Of a DNA stretch of 64,000 nucleotides, positions 34,010 to 43,668 are shown piece by piece. The DNA lies in the NCBI GenBank assembly GCA_023437715.1, contig JAEZFK010000068.1, positions 62,001 to 126,000 on the forward strand, given 5' to 3'. Positions within the stretch are counted from its first letter, which is position 1. Every line of letters starts with the position of its first letter. The stretch comes from Bacillota bacterium. Its GTDB lineage: Bacteria > Bacillota > Clostridia > Lachnospirales > Lachnospiraceae. Made by a program: the position numbers and the translations under genes. Below the pieces are notes generated by a model, which did not search any database, was not told where the DNA came from, and worked only from the letters and a program-made list of their open reading frames with translations.

Positions 34010-37000
34010 ATGATGTTTGATTCAAAAGGAAGATTTATTATAGAAGATTACAGCCAAAAGCCCCCGTTTTCCAGTTTCCTGCCCGGAATCAGCGGGATTT
34101 ACGGCATCCCCCTCTGGTGCTTTTATACCAACCGGGGCCAGGCAGTTGCCAGCTTTGGCGTGGAAAACAAGAACCATTCCATTATGGAATTTCACCCGGC
34201 CCATCAGGCGTATCAGCTGGTGAGGAATATGGGCTTTCGCACCTTTATGAAGCTGGAGAATGAGGTATACGAACCTTTCCGCCTTGATTCTGTCAAAACC
34301 CGGATGTATGTGGGCATGAATGAGCTGGAGCTGGAAGAGATTAACGAGGAAATTGGCCTGAAAACCAATGTTCTCTATTATACTCTTCCCGATGAAAGGG
34401 TTGCCGGTCTGGTAAGAAGCGTTACCGTAGAGAATATTTCCGGGCAGCAGATGAGCTTGCAGGTCCTGGATGGAATACCCGGAATCATTCCTTACGGAAT
34501 CGGATTAAAGGAAATGAAGGAAATGGCCCAGACCATGAAAGCCTGGATGCAGGTGGAGGATGTGGAGAAGAGAACGCCTTATTACCGGGTGAGATACAGC
34601 ACAGGAGACTCCGCAGTAGTTTCAAGGGTGGAGAAAGGAAACTTCATCCTTTCTTTTTCCGAGTCCGGTGAGCTGCTGCCCATGATCGTGGACCCGGACC
34701 TGGTGTTTGAGTATGATACGGCATTTGAGCGCCCCCTGGGCTTGATCCGGCACAGCCTTGAGGAGCTTCTGCAAAAAAAGCAGATCACCCAAAACCTTGT
34801 GCCCTCCGGCTTTTCCTGTATCAACGGGATTCTCCCTGCCGGGGAGGCCGTGGGCTGGAACAGTATGACAGGCCAGGCCGCAGCTAAGGAGATTCTGGCA
34901 GGCTACGGGGCGAAGACCCTGGACAGAGACTATTTTGAGGATAAATACAGCCGGGCGGCAGAAAAAACAGAGGAGCTGGGAAGCTTCATTGATACGAAAA
35001 CCGCTGATCCGATTTTTGACGCCTACTGCAGGCAGACCTATGTGGACAACGTGCTTCGGGGCGGGTTTCCCATAAAAACGGGAAAAGATTCTGTTTTTTA
35101 CGTGTATTCCAGGAAGCATGGGGATATGGAGCGGGATTATAACGACTTTTCCATGGTTCCGGAGTATTACTCCCAGGGAAATGGAAATTTCAGAGATGTG
35201 AACCAGAACCGGAGAAGCGACGTTTTATTCACTCCTTATGTGAAGGACTATAACATTAAGCTGTTTTTCAATCTGCTGCAGCTGGATGGGTACAATCCGC
35301 TGGTTGTAAACCAGGCGGCTTATGAGGCGGATCAGAAAGAGGAAATTTTAGGCCATGTGGAAGATGGCGGCAGGAGCCTTATGGAAGCATTTTTGGAGAA
35401 AGAGTTTACGCCGGGAAGCCTTTTTGCATTTCTGGAGCGGCATTCCATTTCCCTCAATTGCAGCCGGGAGGAATTCCTGAACACGGTGGCTGATCACAGC
35501 AGGACGAAATTCCATGCAGATTTTGGAGAGGGATATTGGACCGACCACTGGACCTACCATCTTGATCTGATTGAAGCCTATCTTTCCATTTATCCGGAAA
35601 TGGAAGAACAGCTGCTGTTTTCCGATAAAACCTATACCTATTATGAATCCAGGGCAGCGGTGAAGCCCCGGCGTGAGCGCTACGTACAGACAGAACAGGG
35701 AATCAGGCAGTATCACGCCCTTTATGAGAACCGGAACGAGAAAGCATTAAAGGAAGCTGTCTGTACGGATTATGGCAAGGGAAGCGTTTATGCCACAAAC
35801 CTGATGACAAAGCTGGCGGTTTTGGCCGCCAATAAAGCTGCTTCATTAGACATGTCCGGCCTAGGCATAGAAATGGAGGCAGGAAAGCCTGGCTGGTATG
35901 ACGCCTTAAATGGCCTGCCCGGCCTGCTGGGCTCCTCCATGGCAGAAACCTTTGAACTGTACCGTCTCTTAAAATTCATGGAAAACACCTTAGAACGGTA
36001 TGGGAAAGCGGTTACAGTGCCTGTTGAGCTGCAGGATTTCATCAAAGGTCTGGATAAGACTTTCACCTGCTATGCAGAAAGCGGCAAAAGCAGGCTGTGG
36101 GTATGGAATGAATGCAATGGATTCAAGGAGCGCTACCGGGAACTTACGGCTAAGGGAGTCCGGGGAGACGAGGTATCCATGTCCGCTGGGGAATTTAAGG
36201 GAATTCTTGGAAAGTTGATTTCCTATGTGGAAGACGGAATAAGATCAGCCCGGGAAACCGACGGAAGGATTCCCACCTATTACACCCATCTCTTTGACAG
36301 CTATAAGATGGAGGGCGATCATATCATCCCTGAAAATCTCCGGGTTACCCCGCTTCCTTTATTCCTGGAAGGGGTTGTCCGTTACATGAAGCTTCCTGTA
36401 TCAAAGGAAGAAAAGCTAAGCCTGTATCAGAAAATCAGACAGACCGGACTATATGATTCCAAGCTAAAAATGTACAAGGTTAACGAATCCCTGGAAAACG
36501 CCTCCTTTGAGATCGGGAGAGCGAAAGCCTTTTCGCCCGGCTGGCTGGAAAATGAGTCCATCTGGCTCCACATGGAATATAAATATCTGCTGGAGCTGCT
36601 CAAATCAAAATTATATGATGAATTTTTCCGGGATTTCCGCAATGCCTGCATTCCGTTTTTGAATGAAGAAACATACGGAAGAAGCCTGCTGGAGAATTCC
36701 TCCTTTCTTGTAAGCAGCGCAAATGCCGATGAAAAGCTTCACGGAAGAGGCTTTGTGGCGAGGCTCAGCGGTTCCACGGCTGAATTTTTGCAGATGTGGC
36801 AGATCATGATGTTCGGAGAAAAACCATTTCGAATGACAGGGGGACAGCTTTGCTGCTTTTTTGAGCCGGCGATTCCCGGATACCTCATACCGGAAAACAA
36901 AACCGTGGAAGCCCGGTTTTTAGGAAAGACAAAGGTGGTTTATCACTTTTTCCAAAAGCAGGATATTATCCCGGACTCCTGCCGGGTGGAACAAATGGAG

Positions 37001-37138
37001 CTGGAATACTGGGATGGACAGGGAGAAATAGTAGAAGGGACAGGGCTTTGTGGTGCTCCCGCCGTAAAGCTGAGGAATGGAATGGTGAAATCCCTTATCA
37101 TAAGGATCGGTAAAGCAGACCGTCCCCCACAGGCCTAA
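34010..37138 (+). CDS. GH161/GH149-like beta-glucan phosphorylase (putative)
   Basis: Large (1042 aa) cytoplasmic phosphorylase-like protein. N-terminal FYTNRGQAVASFGVENKNHSIMEF is the conserved start of this family; in the helical domain KPGWYDALNGLPGLLGSS carries the presumed catalytic Asp (residue 631), corresponding to DWND in GH94. This variant motif and the length over 1000 aa fit GH149/GH161 beta-1,3-glucan phosphorylases better than GH94, but I assign this from memory of the families. Last gene of the transporter operon; no signal peptide, so it acts on imported oligosaccharides together with the GH94 enzyme at 24310. Confidence 0.72.
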   Translation: MMFDSKGRFIIEDYSQKPPFSSFLPGISGIYGIPLWCFYTNRGQAVASFGVENKNHSIMEFHPAHQAYQLVRNMGFRTFMKLENEVYEPFRLDSVKTRMYVGMNELELEEINEEIGLKTNVLYYTLPDERVAGLVRSVTVENISGQQMSLQVLDGIPGIIPYGIGLKEMKEMAQTMKAWMQVEDVEKRTPYYRVRYSTGDSAVVSRVEKGNFILSFSESGELLPMIVDPDLVFEYDTAFERPLGLIRHSLEELLQKKQITQNLVPSGFSCINGILPAGEAVGWNSMTGQAAAKEILAGYGAKTLDRDYFEDKYSRAAEKTEELGSFIDTKTADPIFDAYCRQTYVDNVLRGGFPIKTGKDSVFYVYSRKHGDMERDYNDFSMVPEYYSQGNGNFRDVNQNRRSDVLFTPYVKDYNIKLFFNLLQLDGYNPLVVNQAAYEADQKEEILGHVEDGGRSLMEAFLEKEFTPGSLFAFLERHSISLNCSREEFLNTVADHSRTKFHADFGEGYWTDHWTYHLDLIEAYLSIYPEMEEQLLFSDKTYTYYESRAAVKPRRERYVQTEQGIRQYHALYENRNEKALKEAVCTDYGKGSVYATNLMTKLAVLAANKAASLDMSGLGIEMEAGKPGWYDALNGLPGLLGSSMAETFELYRLLKFMENTLERYGKAVTVPVELQDFIKGLDKTFTCYAESGKSRLWVWNECNGFKERYRELTAKGVRGDEVSMSAGEFKGILGKLISYVEDGIRSARETDGRIPTYYTHLFDSYKMEGDHIIPENLRVTPLPLFLEGVVRYMKLPVSKEEKLSLYQKIRQTGLYDSKLKMYKVNESLENASFEIGRAKAFSPGWLENESIWLHMEYKYLLELLKSKLYDEFFRDFRNACIPFLNEETYGRSLLENSSFLVSSANADEKLHGRGFVARLSGSTAEFLQMWQIMMFGEKPFRMTGGQLCCFFEPAIPGYLIPENKTVEARFLGKTKVVYHFFQKQDIIPDSCRVEQMELEYWDGQGEIVEGTGLCGAPAVKLRNGMVKSLIIRIGKADRPPQA

Positions 37139-37158
37139 GGGGCTGTAATGACAAAATA

Positions 37159-37204
37159 AAAAGGCTGTGTTTTTCTAAAACAGAAAAGCACAGCCTTTTT
37201 ATTT
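37159..37204 (+). terminator. Rho-independent terminator of the beta-glucan operon
   Basis: AAAAGGCTGTG pairs with CACAGCCTTTTT across a loop that contains a second small stem (TTTTCTAAAACAGAAAA). T-rich tail. Confidence 0.9.
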
Positions 37205-37326
37205 TGCAGAAAATGAGAAAACAAGCAAATACACTTTTGATGTTGATTAGTATTATTGATTTATATGGTTTCAAAAACATAAATTTACATTAATATAGAA
37301 GTTGATATGTATTGTGATCGGTAAAC

Positions 37327-37345
37327 AAAAATAAAACAACATAAA
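37327..37345 (+). promoter_or_regulatory. 19-bp element shared with the BMC operon (candidate DeoR operator)
   Basis: AAAAATAAAACAACATAAA occurs here and, identically, at 44615-44633, in front of the two operons that flank the DeoR gene. It lies 55 bp upstream of the -35 at 37400. Confidence 0.6.
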
Positions 37346-37399
37346 TCACAATAATATACGGGTGAAAACAAAATAAATAAATAAAAACAAATAAAAATA

Positions 37400-37428
37400 T
37401 TGAAAAACCAGATATAATATGCTACAAT
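37400..37428 (+). promoter_or_regulatory. Sigma-A promoter of the sugar ABC-mtnK-mtnA operon
   Basis: TTGAAA (37400-37405), 17-bp spacer, TACAAT (37423-37428). Predicted start near 37436, giving a leader of about 68 nt. Confidence 0.7.
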
Positions 37429-37503
37429 TTCTACAGGAAGGACATAGCGGGGTGTGTCCGGAATAGAAAACTATATTTTATTATTTTTAAGGAGGTTTCA
37501 TTT

Positions 37504-38679
37504 ATGAAAAAAGGATTAGCAATGATTCTGGCGGCAGCAATGGTATTGTCTTCAACCGCCTGCAGCGGCGGCGGAACCGCTTCGGCGACGGCAGCAGCCA
37601 CAGAGGCGAAAACAGAAGCGGCCAAGACGGAAGCAGCCACAACAGCGGCGACTACAGCGGCAGAGGCCAAGTCCTCCGTTTCCCTGGCGGGAAAGAAGGT
37701 TGCGGTGGTAAGAAACCTGGCGGCAGGCGACCATACCCAGCAGTTCTTAGACGGCTGTGTGTCGGAAGGAAAGAAATTCGGCTGGACCGTGGATACCTTT
37801 GTTACCGATGGGGACGATGCAAAGACACAGGAAACCGTTGCCCAGGTTATTGCCAAGGGTTATGACGGACTGATCGTATCCCACGGACAGTTATCCTATT
37901 CCTATGATATGCTGAAGCCTGCAAGAGACAAGGGCATGGCAGTAGTGACCTTTGATACCATGCCGTTTAAGGGCGGAGACGCAACGGCTGAGCTTTTGGA
38001 AGGCGTTACCTCCACGGCACAGAACGACCAGGCATTGGCAGAGCTTTCCCTCGGCTACATGATGCAGGAGTTTGAGGCAAAGGGCGGAAAATATCCGATG
38101 AAAGTATTAAAGACCTTCATGGGCCCTGGCATTCCTCCTCTGGATCGGCGTAACGAAATCTATACCAAGCTGGAAGCAGAAGGCAAGATACAGACCTTGG
38201 AGGTAATCGCTCCCTCTGATTCCGCCAATGCCCGGGGCGATATGACCAACAAGACGGCAGCCATTCTGCCCAAGTATCCCGAAGGCTCCGTAGATGCCAT
38301 CTGGGGCTGCTATGATGAGCTGGCAAAAGGCGTGCTCCAGGCCCTTAACGATGCGGGACGCACAGACATTCCCATGTATACCATTGACGTATCCAATGAC
38401 GACATCCAGCTGATGGTCAAGAATCCTGAGGTCTGGAAATCTACCGCAGCGGTTGATCCCAAGCTGATCGGTATTGTGGATACCCGTCTTCTTGCTCTGA
38501 AGTTTATGAACGAGAAAACACCGGATTATTTCAATCTGGATGCCTGCAACATTTTGACCACTCAGCTGACAGACAAGACCACCATGATCGATCTTGGAAG
38601 CATTATCGACGGCTGGGGCAATGCAGAGGATCCCAACGCTTTATATAATGACTTGATCAAGGGAGCCTATGTACAATAA
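37504..38679 (+). CDS. Sugar-binding lipoprotein, periplasmic-binding-protein type 1 (RbsB-like)
   Basis: Captures the sugar that feeds the kinase-isomerase-BMC pathway. Lipobox ends at Cys20 (SSTAC), then an Ala/Thr/Glu low-complexity linker (residues 25-58), then the Peripla_BP_4 fold (KKVAVVRNLAAGDHTQQFLDGC; KGYDGLIVSHGQ; VDAIWGCYDELAKGVLQAL). AAGGAGG lies 7 nt upstream. Family resemblance is to pentose/deoxysugar binders; nothing in the sequence fixes the ligand. Followed 44 nt later by the ATPase. Confidence 0.9.
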   Translation: MKKGLAMILAAAMVLSSTACSGGGTASATAAATEAKTEAAKTEAATTAATTAAEAKSSVSLAGKKVAVVRNLAAGDHTQQFLDGCVSEGKKFGWTVDTFVTDGDDAKTQETVAQVIAKGYDGLIVSHGQLSYSYDMLKPARDKGMAVVTFDTMPFKGGDATAELLEGVTSTAQNDQALAELSLGYMMQEFEAKGGKYPMKVLKTFMGPGIPPLDRRNEIYTKLEAEGKIQTLEVIAPSDSANARGDMTNKTAAILPKYPEGSVDAIWGCYDELAKGVLQALNDAGRTDIPMYTIDVSNDDIQLMVKNPEVWKSTAAVDPKLIGIVDTRLLALKFMNEKTPDYFNLDACNILTTQLTDKTTMIDLGSIIDGWGNAEDPNALYNDLIKGAYVQ

Positions 38680-38723
38680 CCGTAAGTGTTCCATGTCCAT
38701 TACATAGTTAAGGAAAAGATGCC

Positions 38724-40235
38724 ATGAATGAAGTGAAACTTGAAATGAAAGATATATCCATCGAATTTCCCGGGGTAAAGGCCCTGGATGGAGTCGATTT
38801 TAGTCTGACAAGTGGTACGATTCATGCGCTGGTGGGCGCCAACGGCGCCGGCAAGTCCACCCTGATGAAAGCACTTGCCGGTGTCAACGCCCATTATACA
38901 GGACAAATTTACGTCGGAGGGGAACCGGTGGAAATCCGGTGCCCCAAAGACGCGAAAAACCTGGGAATAGAAATCGTATTCCAGGAGGTCGACACAGCGT
39001 TAATACCATACCTTACGGTGGCCGAGAATGTTATGTTCAACACTCTGGTGAACAAAATGGGCCGGAAGCAGATTGTCCACTGGAAAGAGATCCGTCAGTC
39101 AGCAGCGGATGTATTAAAGAAGTTAAATGTAAATGTAGATATAAACAGGCAGGTGTCGGATCTGACCCTGGCTCAGAAGCAGATGGTCTTAATCGCCAGA
39201 TGTGTGGCGGAAAAGTGCCGTTTTCTCATTTTAGACGAGCCTACCGCACCCCTTTCCAATTCCGAGACCCTGGAATTGTTCCGGGTGGTCCGTGATCTGG
39301 CAAAGGAGAATGTGGGGGTGGTCTTTATTTCCCACCGTTTAAGCGAGCTTTACGAAATTTGTGAATTTATTACCATTATGAGGGATGGGAAGCTGGTGAC
39401 CAATCTGCCGCTGACCAGGGAACTGGAAGTAAATACTCTTGTAGAATACATGTTGGGCCGTAGCTACGACGATAACTACAGCAGGAAGAAATGCGCCATC
39501 GGCGGGCCTTTGCTTGAAATAGAAGACCTTACGGAAAAGGAAGGCAGAGTAAAAAACATTACCATGACCGTCTGCGAGGGAGAAATCGTAGGCGTGGCGG
39601 GGCTGGTAGGCGCAGGCAAGACAGAGCTTTGCAAAACCCTGTTTTCCGCATACCAGCACGGAAGCGGTTCAGTGAAACTGAGGGGAAAGGTAATAAAGGC
39701 CAAGGGTCCCACCCAGGCCGTAAGAAGCGGCCTTGCCCTGGTTCCCGAAGAGCGGAGAAAGGAAGGAGTCTTGATTACCGATCCTGTGGTGTCCAATATT
39801 TCCGTGGCAGCCATGGAAAAGTACACCAACCGGCTTTCCGTGGTCAACAGGAAAAAAGAGAGGGACGACGCCAGAAGCATGATACGGGATTTAGGCATCA
39901 AGACCCCCTCTGAAAATCAGACAGTAGCCCTTTTATCAGGAGGAAACCAGCAGAAGGTAGTTGTTGGGAAATGGCTGAACAAGAATTCGGAGGTTTATAT
40001 CTTCGATGAGCCCACCAAGGGGATAGACGTGGGCGCAAAGCAGGATATGTATGAGCTGATAGAGAGGCTGGCGGCCAGGGGAAAGGGAATTGTATATGCC
40101 ACCTGCGAATTTCAGGAAATATTAAGTATCTGCGACCGCATCTATGTGATGTATGACGGAGAGATCATCAAGGAACTGAAAGCGGCGGATACAAACGAAA
40201 AAGAACTGCTTTATTATTCGACAGGAGGTAAATAA
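38724..40235 (+). CDS. Sugar ABC transporter ATP-binding protein (RbsA-like, tandem ATPase)
   Basis: Tandem ATPase of the CUT2 class, 503 aa. Module 1: Walker A GANGAGKST, LTLAQKQMVLIARC, Walker B FLILDEPTAPL. Module 2: GLVGAGKTEL, LSGGNQQKVVVGKWL, VYIFDEPTKGIDVG. Stops 1 nt before the permease start. With 37504 and 40237 it forms a complete three-component importer, needing no shared ATPase. Confidence 0.94.
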   Translation: MNEVKLEMKDISIEFPGVKALDGVDFSLTSGTIHALVGANGAGKSTLMKALAGVNAHYTGQIYVGGEPVEIRCPKDAKNLGIEIVFQEVDTALIPYLTVAENVMFNTLVNKMGRKQIVHWKEIRQSAADVLKKLNVNVDINRQVSDLTLAQKQMVLIARCVAEKCRFLILDEPTAPLSNSETLELFRVVRDLAKENVGVVFISHRLSELYEICEFITIMRDGKLVTNLPLTRELEVNTLVEYMLGRSYDDNYSRKKCAIGGPLLEIEDLTEKEGRVKNITMTVCEGEIVGVAGLVGAGKTELCKTLFSAYQHGSGSVKLRGKVIKAKGPTQAVRSGLALVPEERRKEGVLITDPVVSNISVAAMEKYTNRLSVVNRKKERDDARSMIRDLGIKTPSENQTVALLSGGNQQKVVVGKWLNKNSEVYIFDEPTKGIDVGAKQDMYELIERLAARGKGIVYATCEFQEILSICDRIYVMYDGEIIKELKAADTNEKELLYYSTGGK

Positions 40236-40236
40236 T

Positions 40237-41256
40237 ATGTCTGGGGCAGAAAAAGCAAAAAAGAAGAGAAATGCGGGGGATTTTGTGACAAAATGGGGCA
40301 CTATCGCAACCATGGTCATCATGTTCATTCTCTTCACTTTCATCAACTGGAGCAAGGATACGGGAACGAGCATGTTCCTGACCCAGTCCAATATGATTAC
40401 GATTCTCCGCGCAGTATCCATTACAACCATCATTGCAACCGGCCTCACCTTTGCGCTGGCAGTAAACGGCATGGATCTTTCCATCGGCGCGACGGCCCAG
40501 TTTGCAAATGTTTTTGTCATGACCTGCTTCGTATGGCACAGCATCAATATCGGAGTTTCCATTCTTCTGACCATTTTGGTGTGCCTCAGCGTTGCGGTTC
40601 TCAACAGCATTCTGATTGTTAAATTCAAGATACCCGACATGGTAGCGGCCCTTTCCGTTATGTTCATGTATCAGGGCGTTTCCATGACCTATTCCAAGGG
40701 CGGGGCGATTACCGAGCGCATGACCCGTGCCGACGGAACCCAGGCGCCGGGCCTTGTGCCGGAGGCGTTCCGGGCCTTGGGCAAGGAGCCCTGGCTCATT
40801 ATCATCATGATCTGCGTGGTGCTGTTTGCCTATTTCTTCTTAAATTATACGAAGCACGGCAGGTACATGTATGCGGTGGGAGGAAATCCCGAGGCAGCCG
40901 AGCTCTCCGGTATCCCGGTGGCGAGATACAAGGTTCTGGCGTACTTTTTGTCCGCCGCTTTCGCAGCCATCGGCGGCGTGTGTCTGGCGGCCCGTGTGGG
41001 TACAGCCCAGATTTCAGCCGGGGATGCCTATTTAATGCCCTCTGTGTGCGCCGCTTACATCGGTTTTTCCGTATTAGGGGCTGGAAAGGCCAATGCTTTC
41101 GGCACATTTGCAGGAGCTGTGCTGGTGGGAATGCTGGAAAACGGGCTCATTATGATGTCGGTACCCTATTATGCCATGAATATTATCAAGGGAGCGGTGC
41201 TTGCCATTGCTCTTGCCATGACCTATGCCAGCGGCAAGACAAAAAATGCAAACTGA
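40237..41256 (+). CDS. Sugar ABC transporter permease (RbsC-like)
   Basis: CUT2 permease of 339 aa with about 9 hydrophobic segments. GLTFALAVNGMDLSIGATAQFANV and YMYAVGGNPEAAELSGIPVARYKVLAY are the RbsC/AraH signatures. AGGAGG lies 8 nt upstream. The next gene, the MtnK homologue, follows after 38 nt, tying transport to phosphorylation of the sugar at C1. Confidence 0.93.
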   Translation: MSGAEKAKKKRNAGDFVTKWGTIATMVIMFILFTFINWSKDTGTSMFLTQSNMITILRAVSITTIIATGLTFALAVNGMDLSIGATAQFANVFVMTCFVWHSINIGVSILLTILVCLSVAVLNSILIVKFKIPDMVAALSVMFMYQGVSMTYSKGGAITERMTRADGTQAPGLVPEAFRALGKEPWLIIIMICVVLFAYFFLNYTKHGRYMYAVGGNPEAAELSGIPVARYKVLAYFLSAAFAAIGGVCLAARVGTAQISAGDAYLMPSVCAAYIGFSVLGAGKANAFGTFAGAVLVGMLENGLIMMSVPYYAMNIIKGAVLAIALAMTYASGKTKNAN

Positions 41257-41294
41257 GGTTTTAACCATATCATTATCAGGGGAAGGTGACAGAA

Positions 41295-42518
41295 ATGTCT
41301 AAATATGACAGCTATTTTTTAATGAAAGCGGAGGAGGTTCCGGATTACGTACAGGAGAAGCTTTCCTATTTTGACGGGGAAGCCAGGCTGGAATGCAGGG
41401 AAATCGGGGACGGGAATTTAAACTACGTATTCCGTGTAAAGGATACGGTCAGCGGAAAGAGCATCATTGTAAAGCAGGCAGGAGAATCGCTTCGCATTTC
41501 AGCGGAGATGCACGTTTCCACGGACCGGGGAAGGATTGAGGCCAAGATCCTGGGAATTCAGGATTCCTATGCGCCGGGACTGGTTCCCAGGGTTTATCTC
41601 TATGACGGCATCATGTGCGCCATGGTTATGGAGGATATGACAGGCCATACCATGATGCGCACCGCATTGATGAATCATGAGATCTATCCGGAATTTGCCG
41701 GCCACGTGACCACCTTTATGGTGAATTCCCTGCTGCGCACAACGGATGTGGTCATGAACCACAAGGAGAAAAAGGAGCTGGTAAAGAGCTTTATCAACCC
41801 CGACTTGTGTGAGATAACTGAGGATCTGGTCTACAGTGAGCCTTTTCTCAATTACAATAACAGAAATAATGTATTCCCGCCTAATGAAGAGTTTGTGCGG
41901 AAGGAACTGTATGAGGACCAGGCACTCCATTTAGAGGCAGCCAAGCTGAAGTTTGAATTTATGAATAATGCCCAGTCCCTGATCCATGGGGATTTACATA
42001 CGGGCTCCGTATTTATCAATAAGGAGCACACCTATATTTTTGATCCTGAATTTGCTTTCTACGGGCCCATGGGCTACGATATCGGCAACATCATTGCAAA
42101 TATGTTCTTTGCCTGGTGCAACGGAGATGCGGTGATTGAGGAGGAAGAAAAGAAAAAGGAGTTTTGCGGCTGGTGCCTTAATGTGATTTCCGACGTTGTG
42201 GACCTGTTCATTGAAAAATATAACACGGTGTTTGACCGGTATGTGACAGAGCCCATGGCAAAGGTTCCGGGCTTTAAGGAGTGGTATCTGGAAGGCATTC
42301 TTTCCGATACAGCCGGAGTGGCGGGGCTTGAATCCATCCGCCGTACCGTCGGCATGGCAAATGTCATCGACATTACAAGAATACCGGATGAGTCAAAGCG
42401 CGCAAGAGCGGAACGGATCATCCTCACCCTGGCGAAAAATTATATTATGAACCGCCAAAGCTTCCGGTGCGGAGCGGATTATTTAAAGGCAATCGAAGAA
42501 GCAGTCGGCAAATTTTAA
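41295..42518 (+). CDS. mtnK: S-methyl-5-thioribose kinase homologue (MtnK / 5-deoxyribose kinase)
   Basis: Phosphorylates C1 of 5-methylthioribose or a related 5-deoxypentose. MtnK hallmarks: EIGDGNLNYVFRVKD near the N-terminus, catalytic loop LIHGDLHTGSVF, metal-binding DPEFAFYGPMGYDIG, and the twin arginines (ESIRRTVG) that hold the sugar in characterised MtnK. The loop between QAG and RIEA, usually containing a GESWPL-type motif, here reads EMHVSTDR, which may change specificity. 407 aa. ATG 41295 is preferred with AGGGGAAGG upstream; GTG 41286 overlaps that site. Co-transcribed with mtnA and the importer. Confidence 0.85.
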   Translation: MSKYDSYFLMKAEEVPDYVQEKLSYFDGEARLECREIGDGNLNYVFRVKDTVSGKSIIVKQAGESLRISAEMHVSTDRGRIEAKILGIQDSYAPGLVPRVYLYDGIMCAMVMEDMTGHTMMRTALMNHEIYPEFAGHVTTFMVNSLLRTTDVVMNHKEKKELVKSFINPDLCEITEDLVYSEPFLNYNNRNNVFPPNEEFVRKELYEDQALHLEAAKLKFEFMNNAQSLIHGDLHTGSVFINKEHTYIFDPEFAFYGPMGYDIGNIIANMFFAWCNGDAVIEEEEKKKEFCGWCLNVISDVVDLFIEKYNTVFDRYVTEPMAKVPGFKEWYLEGILSDTAGVAGLESIRRTVGMANVIDITRIPDESKRARAERIILTLAKNYIMNRQSFRCGADYLKAIEEAVGKF

Positions 42519-42544
42519 GATCAGGCGAAAGGAAAGATCAAAAC

Positions 42545-43651
42545 ATGAGCGAAGAAAGAAAAAAGTCCATTATGGACTATGACACCGTTGCCCTGGACGA
42601 GGAAAACCATGCCCTGGTCATCATAGACCAGACGAAGCTGCCCTATCATACGGAAATATTGTCTCTGACAAAGCAGGAGGACATCTGGAGAGCCATTTAT
42701 CTGCTCCAGGTGAGGGGAGCGCCTGCCATCGGCGTGGCGGCTGCCATTGGCATTTATCTGGCTTCCCGGGAGATAGAGGCGGATAATTTCCAGGACTTCT
42801 ATGAGGAATTTAAGAAAGCAAAGGATTATTTAGATTCCGCCCGCCCAACTGCGGTCAATTTATCCTGGGCCTTGCGGCGGATGGAAGGGGTTGTGCTGGA
42901 AAACAGACATAAGACCGTTCCTGAAATCGTAGAGCTTCTTCACAAGGAAGCGGTAGAAATCAGGGAGGAAGACATCTGGGTGTGCAGGATGATCGGCGAA
43001 TACGGTCTGTCCCTGGTAAAGCCGGGAGACGGCCTTCTCACCCACTGCAACGCAGGACAGCTGGCAACGGTCAAATACGGAACCGCCACTGCACCCATGT
43101 ACCTGGGCCATGAAAGAGGCTACAACTTTCGGATTTTTTCCGATGAAACACGGCCTCTTTTGCAGGGGGCCCGGCTGACTTCCTTTGAATTAAAGGAATC
43201 GGGCCTTGATGTTACCGTAATCTGCGACAATATGTCTGCAACCGTCATGAGAAACGGCTGGGTCGATGCCGTATTCGTAGGCTGTGACCGGGTGGCCGCC
43301 AACGGCGACACCGCAAATAAGATCGGCACCTCCATGGTGGCCCTTGCGGCCAAGCGTTACGGGATTCCCATGTACATCTGTGCGCCCACCTCTACCATTG
43401 ACCGGAATACGGCCACAGGAAAAGACATCCATATTGAGGAGCGCCCCGCCGAAGAGGTGGTTGAGATGTGGTATGAGAGGCGGATGGCGCCGGAAGGCAT
43501 AAAGGTATTTAATCCTGCCTTTGATGTGACGGACCATGATCTGATCGCAGGAATTATAACGGAGTACGGGATTGCCAGGGCCCCCTATGAGGAGTCCTTA
43601 AAAGAAATCTTTCAGAAAAAGGAAGAGGCTCTGAAAGCAAAAGGAATATAA
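42545..43651 (+). CDS. mtnA: Methylthioribose-1-phosphate isomerase homologue MtnA
   Basis: Converts (5-deoxy-5-substituted) ribose-1-phosphate to the ribulose-1-phosphate. Readable sites: LQVRGAPAIGVAAAIG, NLSWALRRM, the catalytic Cys in THCNAGQLATVKYGTA, FSDETRPLLQGARLT, and the catalytic Asp in VGCDRVAANGDTANKIGT. 368 aa. ATG 42545 follows AAAGGAAAG by about 10 nt; the open frame extends upstream into mtnK. No later genes of the aerobic methionine salvage pathway (mtnBCDE) are nearby; an aldolase is instead, which points to the DHAP shunt. Confidence 0.92.
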   Translation: MSEERKKSIMDYDTVALDEENHALVIIDQTKLPYHTEILSLTKQEDIWRAIYLLQVRGAPAIGVAAAIGIYLASREIEADNFQDFYEEFKKAKDYLDSARPTAVNLSWALRRMEGVVLENRHKTVPEIVELLHKEAVEIREEDIWVCRMIGEYGLSLVKPGDGLLTHCNAGQLATVKYGTATAPMYLGHERGYNFRIFSDETRPLLQGARLTSFELKESGLDVTVICDNMSATVMRNGWVDAVFVGCDRVAANGDTANKIGTSMVALAAKRYGIPMYICAPTSTIDRNTATGKDIHIEERPAEEVVEMWYERRMAPEGIKVFNPAFDVTDHDLIAGIITEYGIARAPYEESLKEIFQKKEEALKAKGI

Positions 43652-43668
43652 CTGTCAGGCGAAAAAGG

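Larger units (their letters stand above)
37205..37503. other. AT-rich regulatory intergenic region
   Basis: About 300 bp with no gene, very rich in A (many AAACAAA/AATAAA units between 37322 and 37398). Contains the 19-bp shared element and the promoter listed separately. The ribosome site AAGGAGG (37490-37496) belongs to the next gene. Confidence 0.6.

Noticed and set aside
37322..37398. Run of AAACAAA/AATAAA units as several DeoR half-sites
   Set aside because: The units are too simple and irregular in such A-rich DNA; only the exact 19-bp match to the BMC promoter region was kept.
40122..40667. Long minus-strand open frame opposite the permease gene
   Set aside because: It is a shadow of the permease codons: Met/Ile-rich, low complexity, no ribosome site and no family features.
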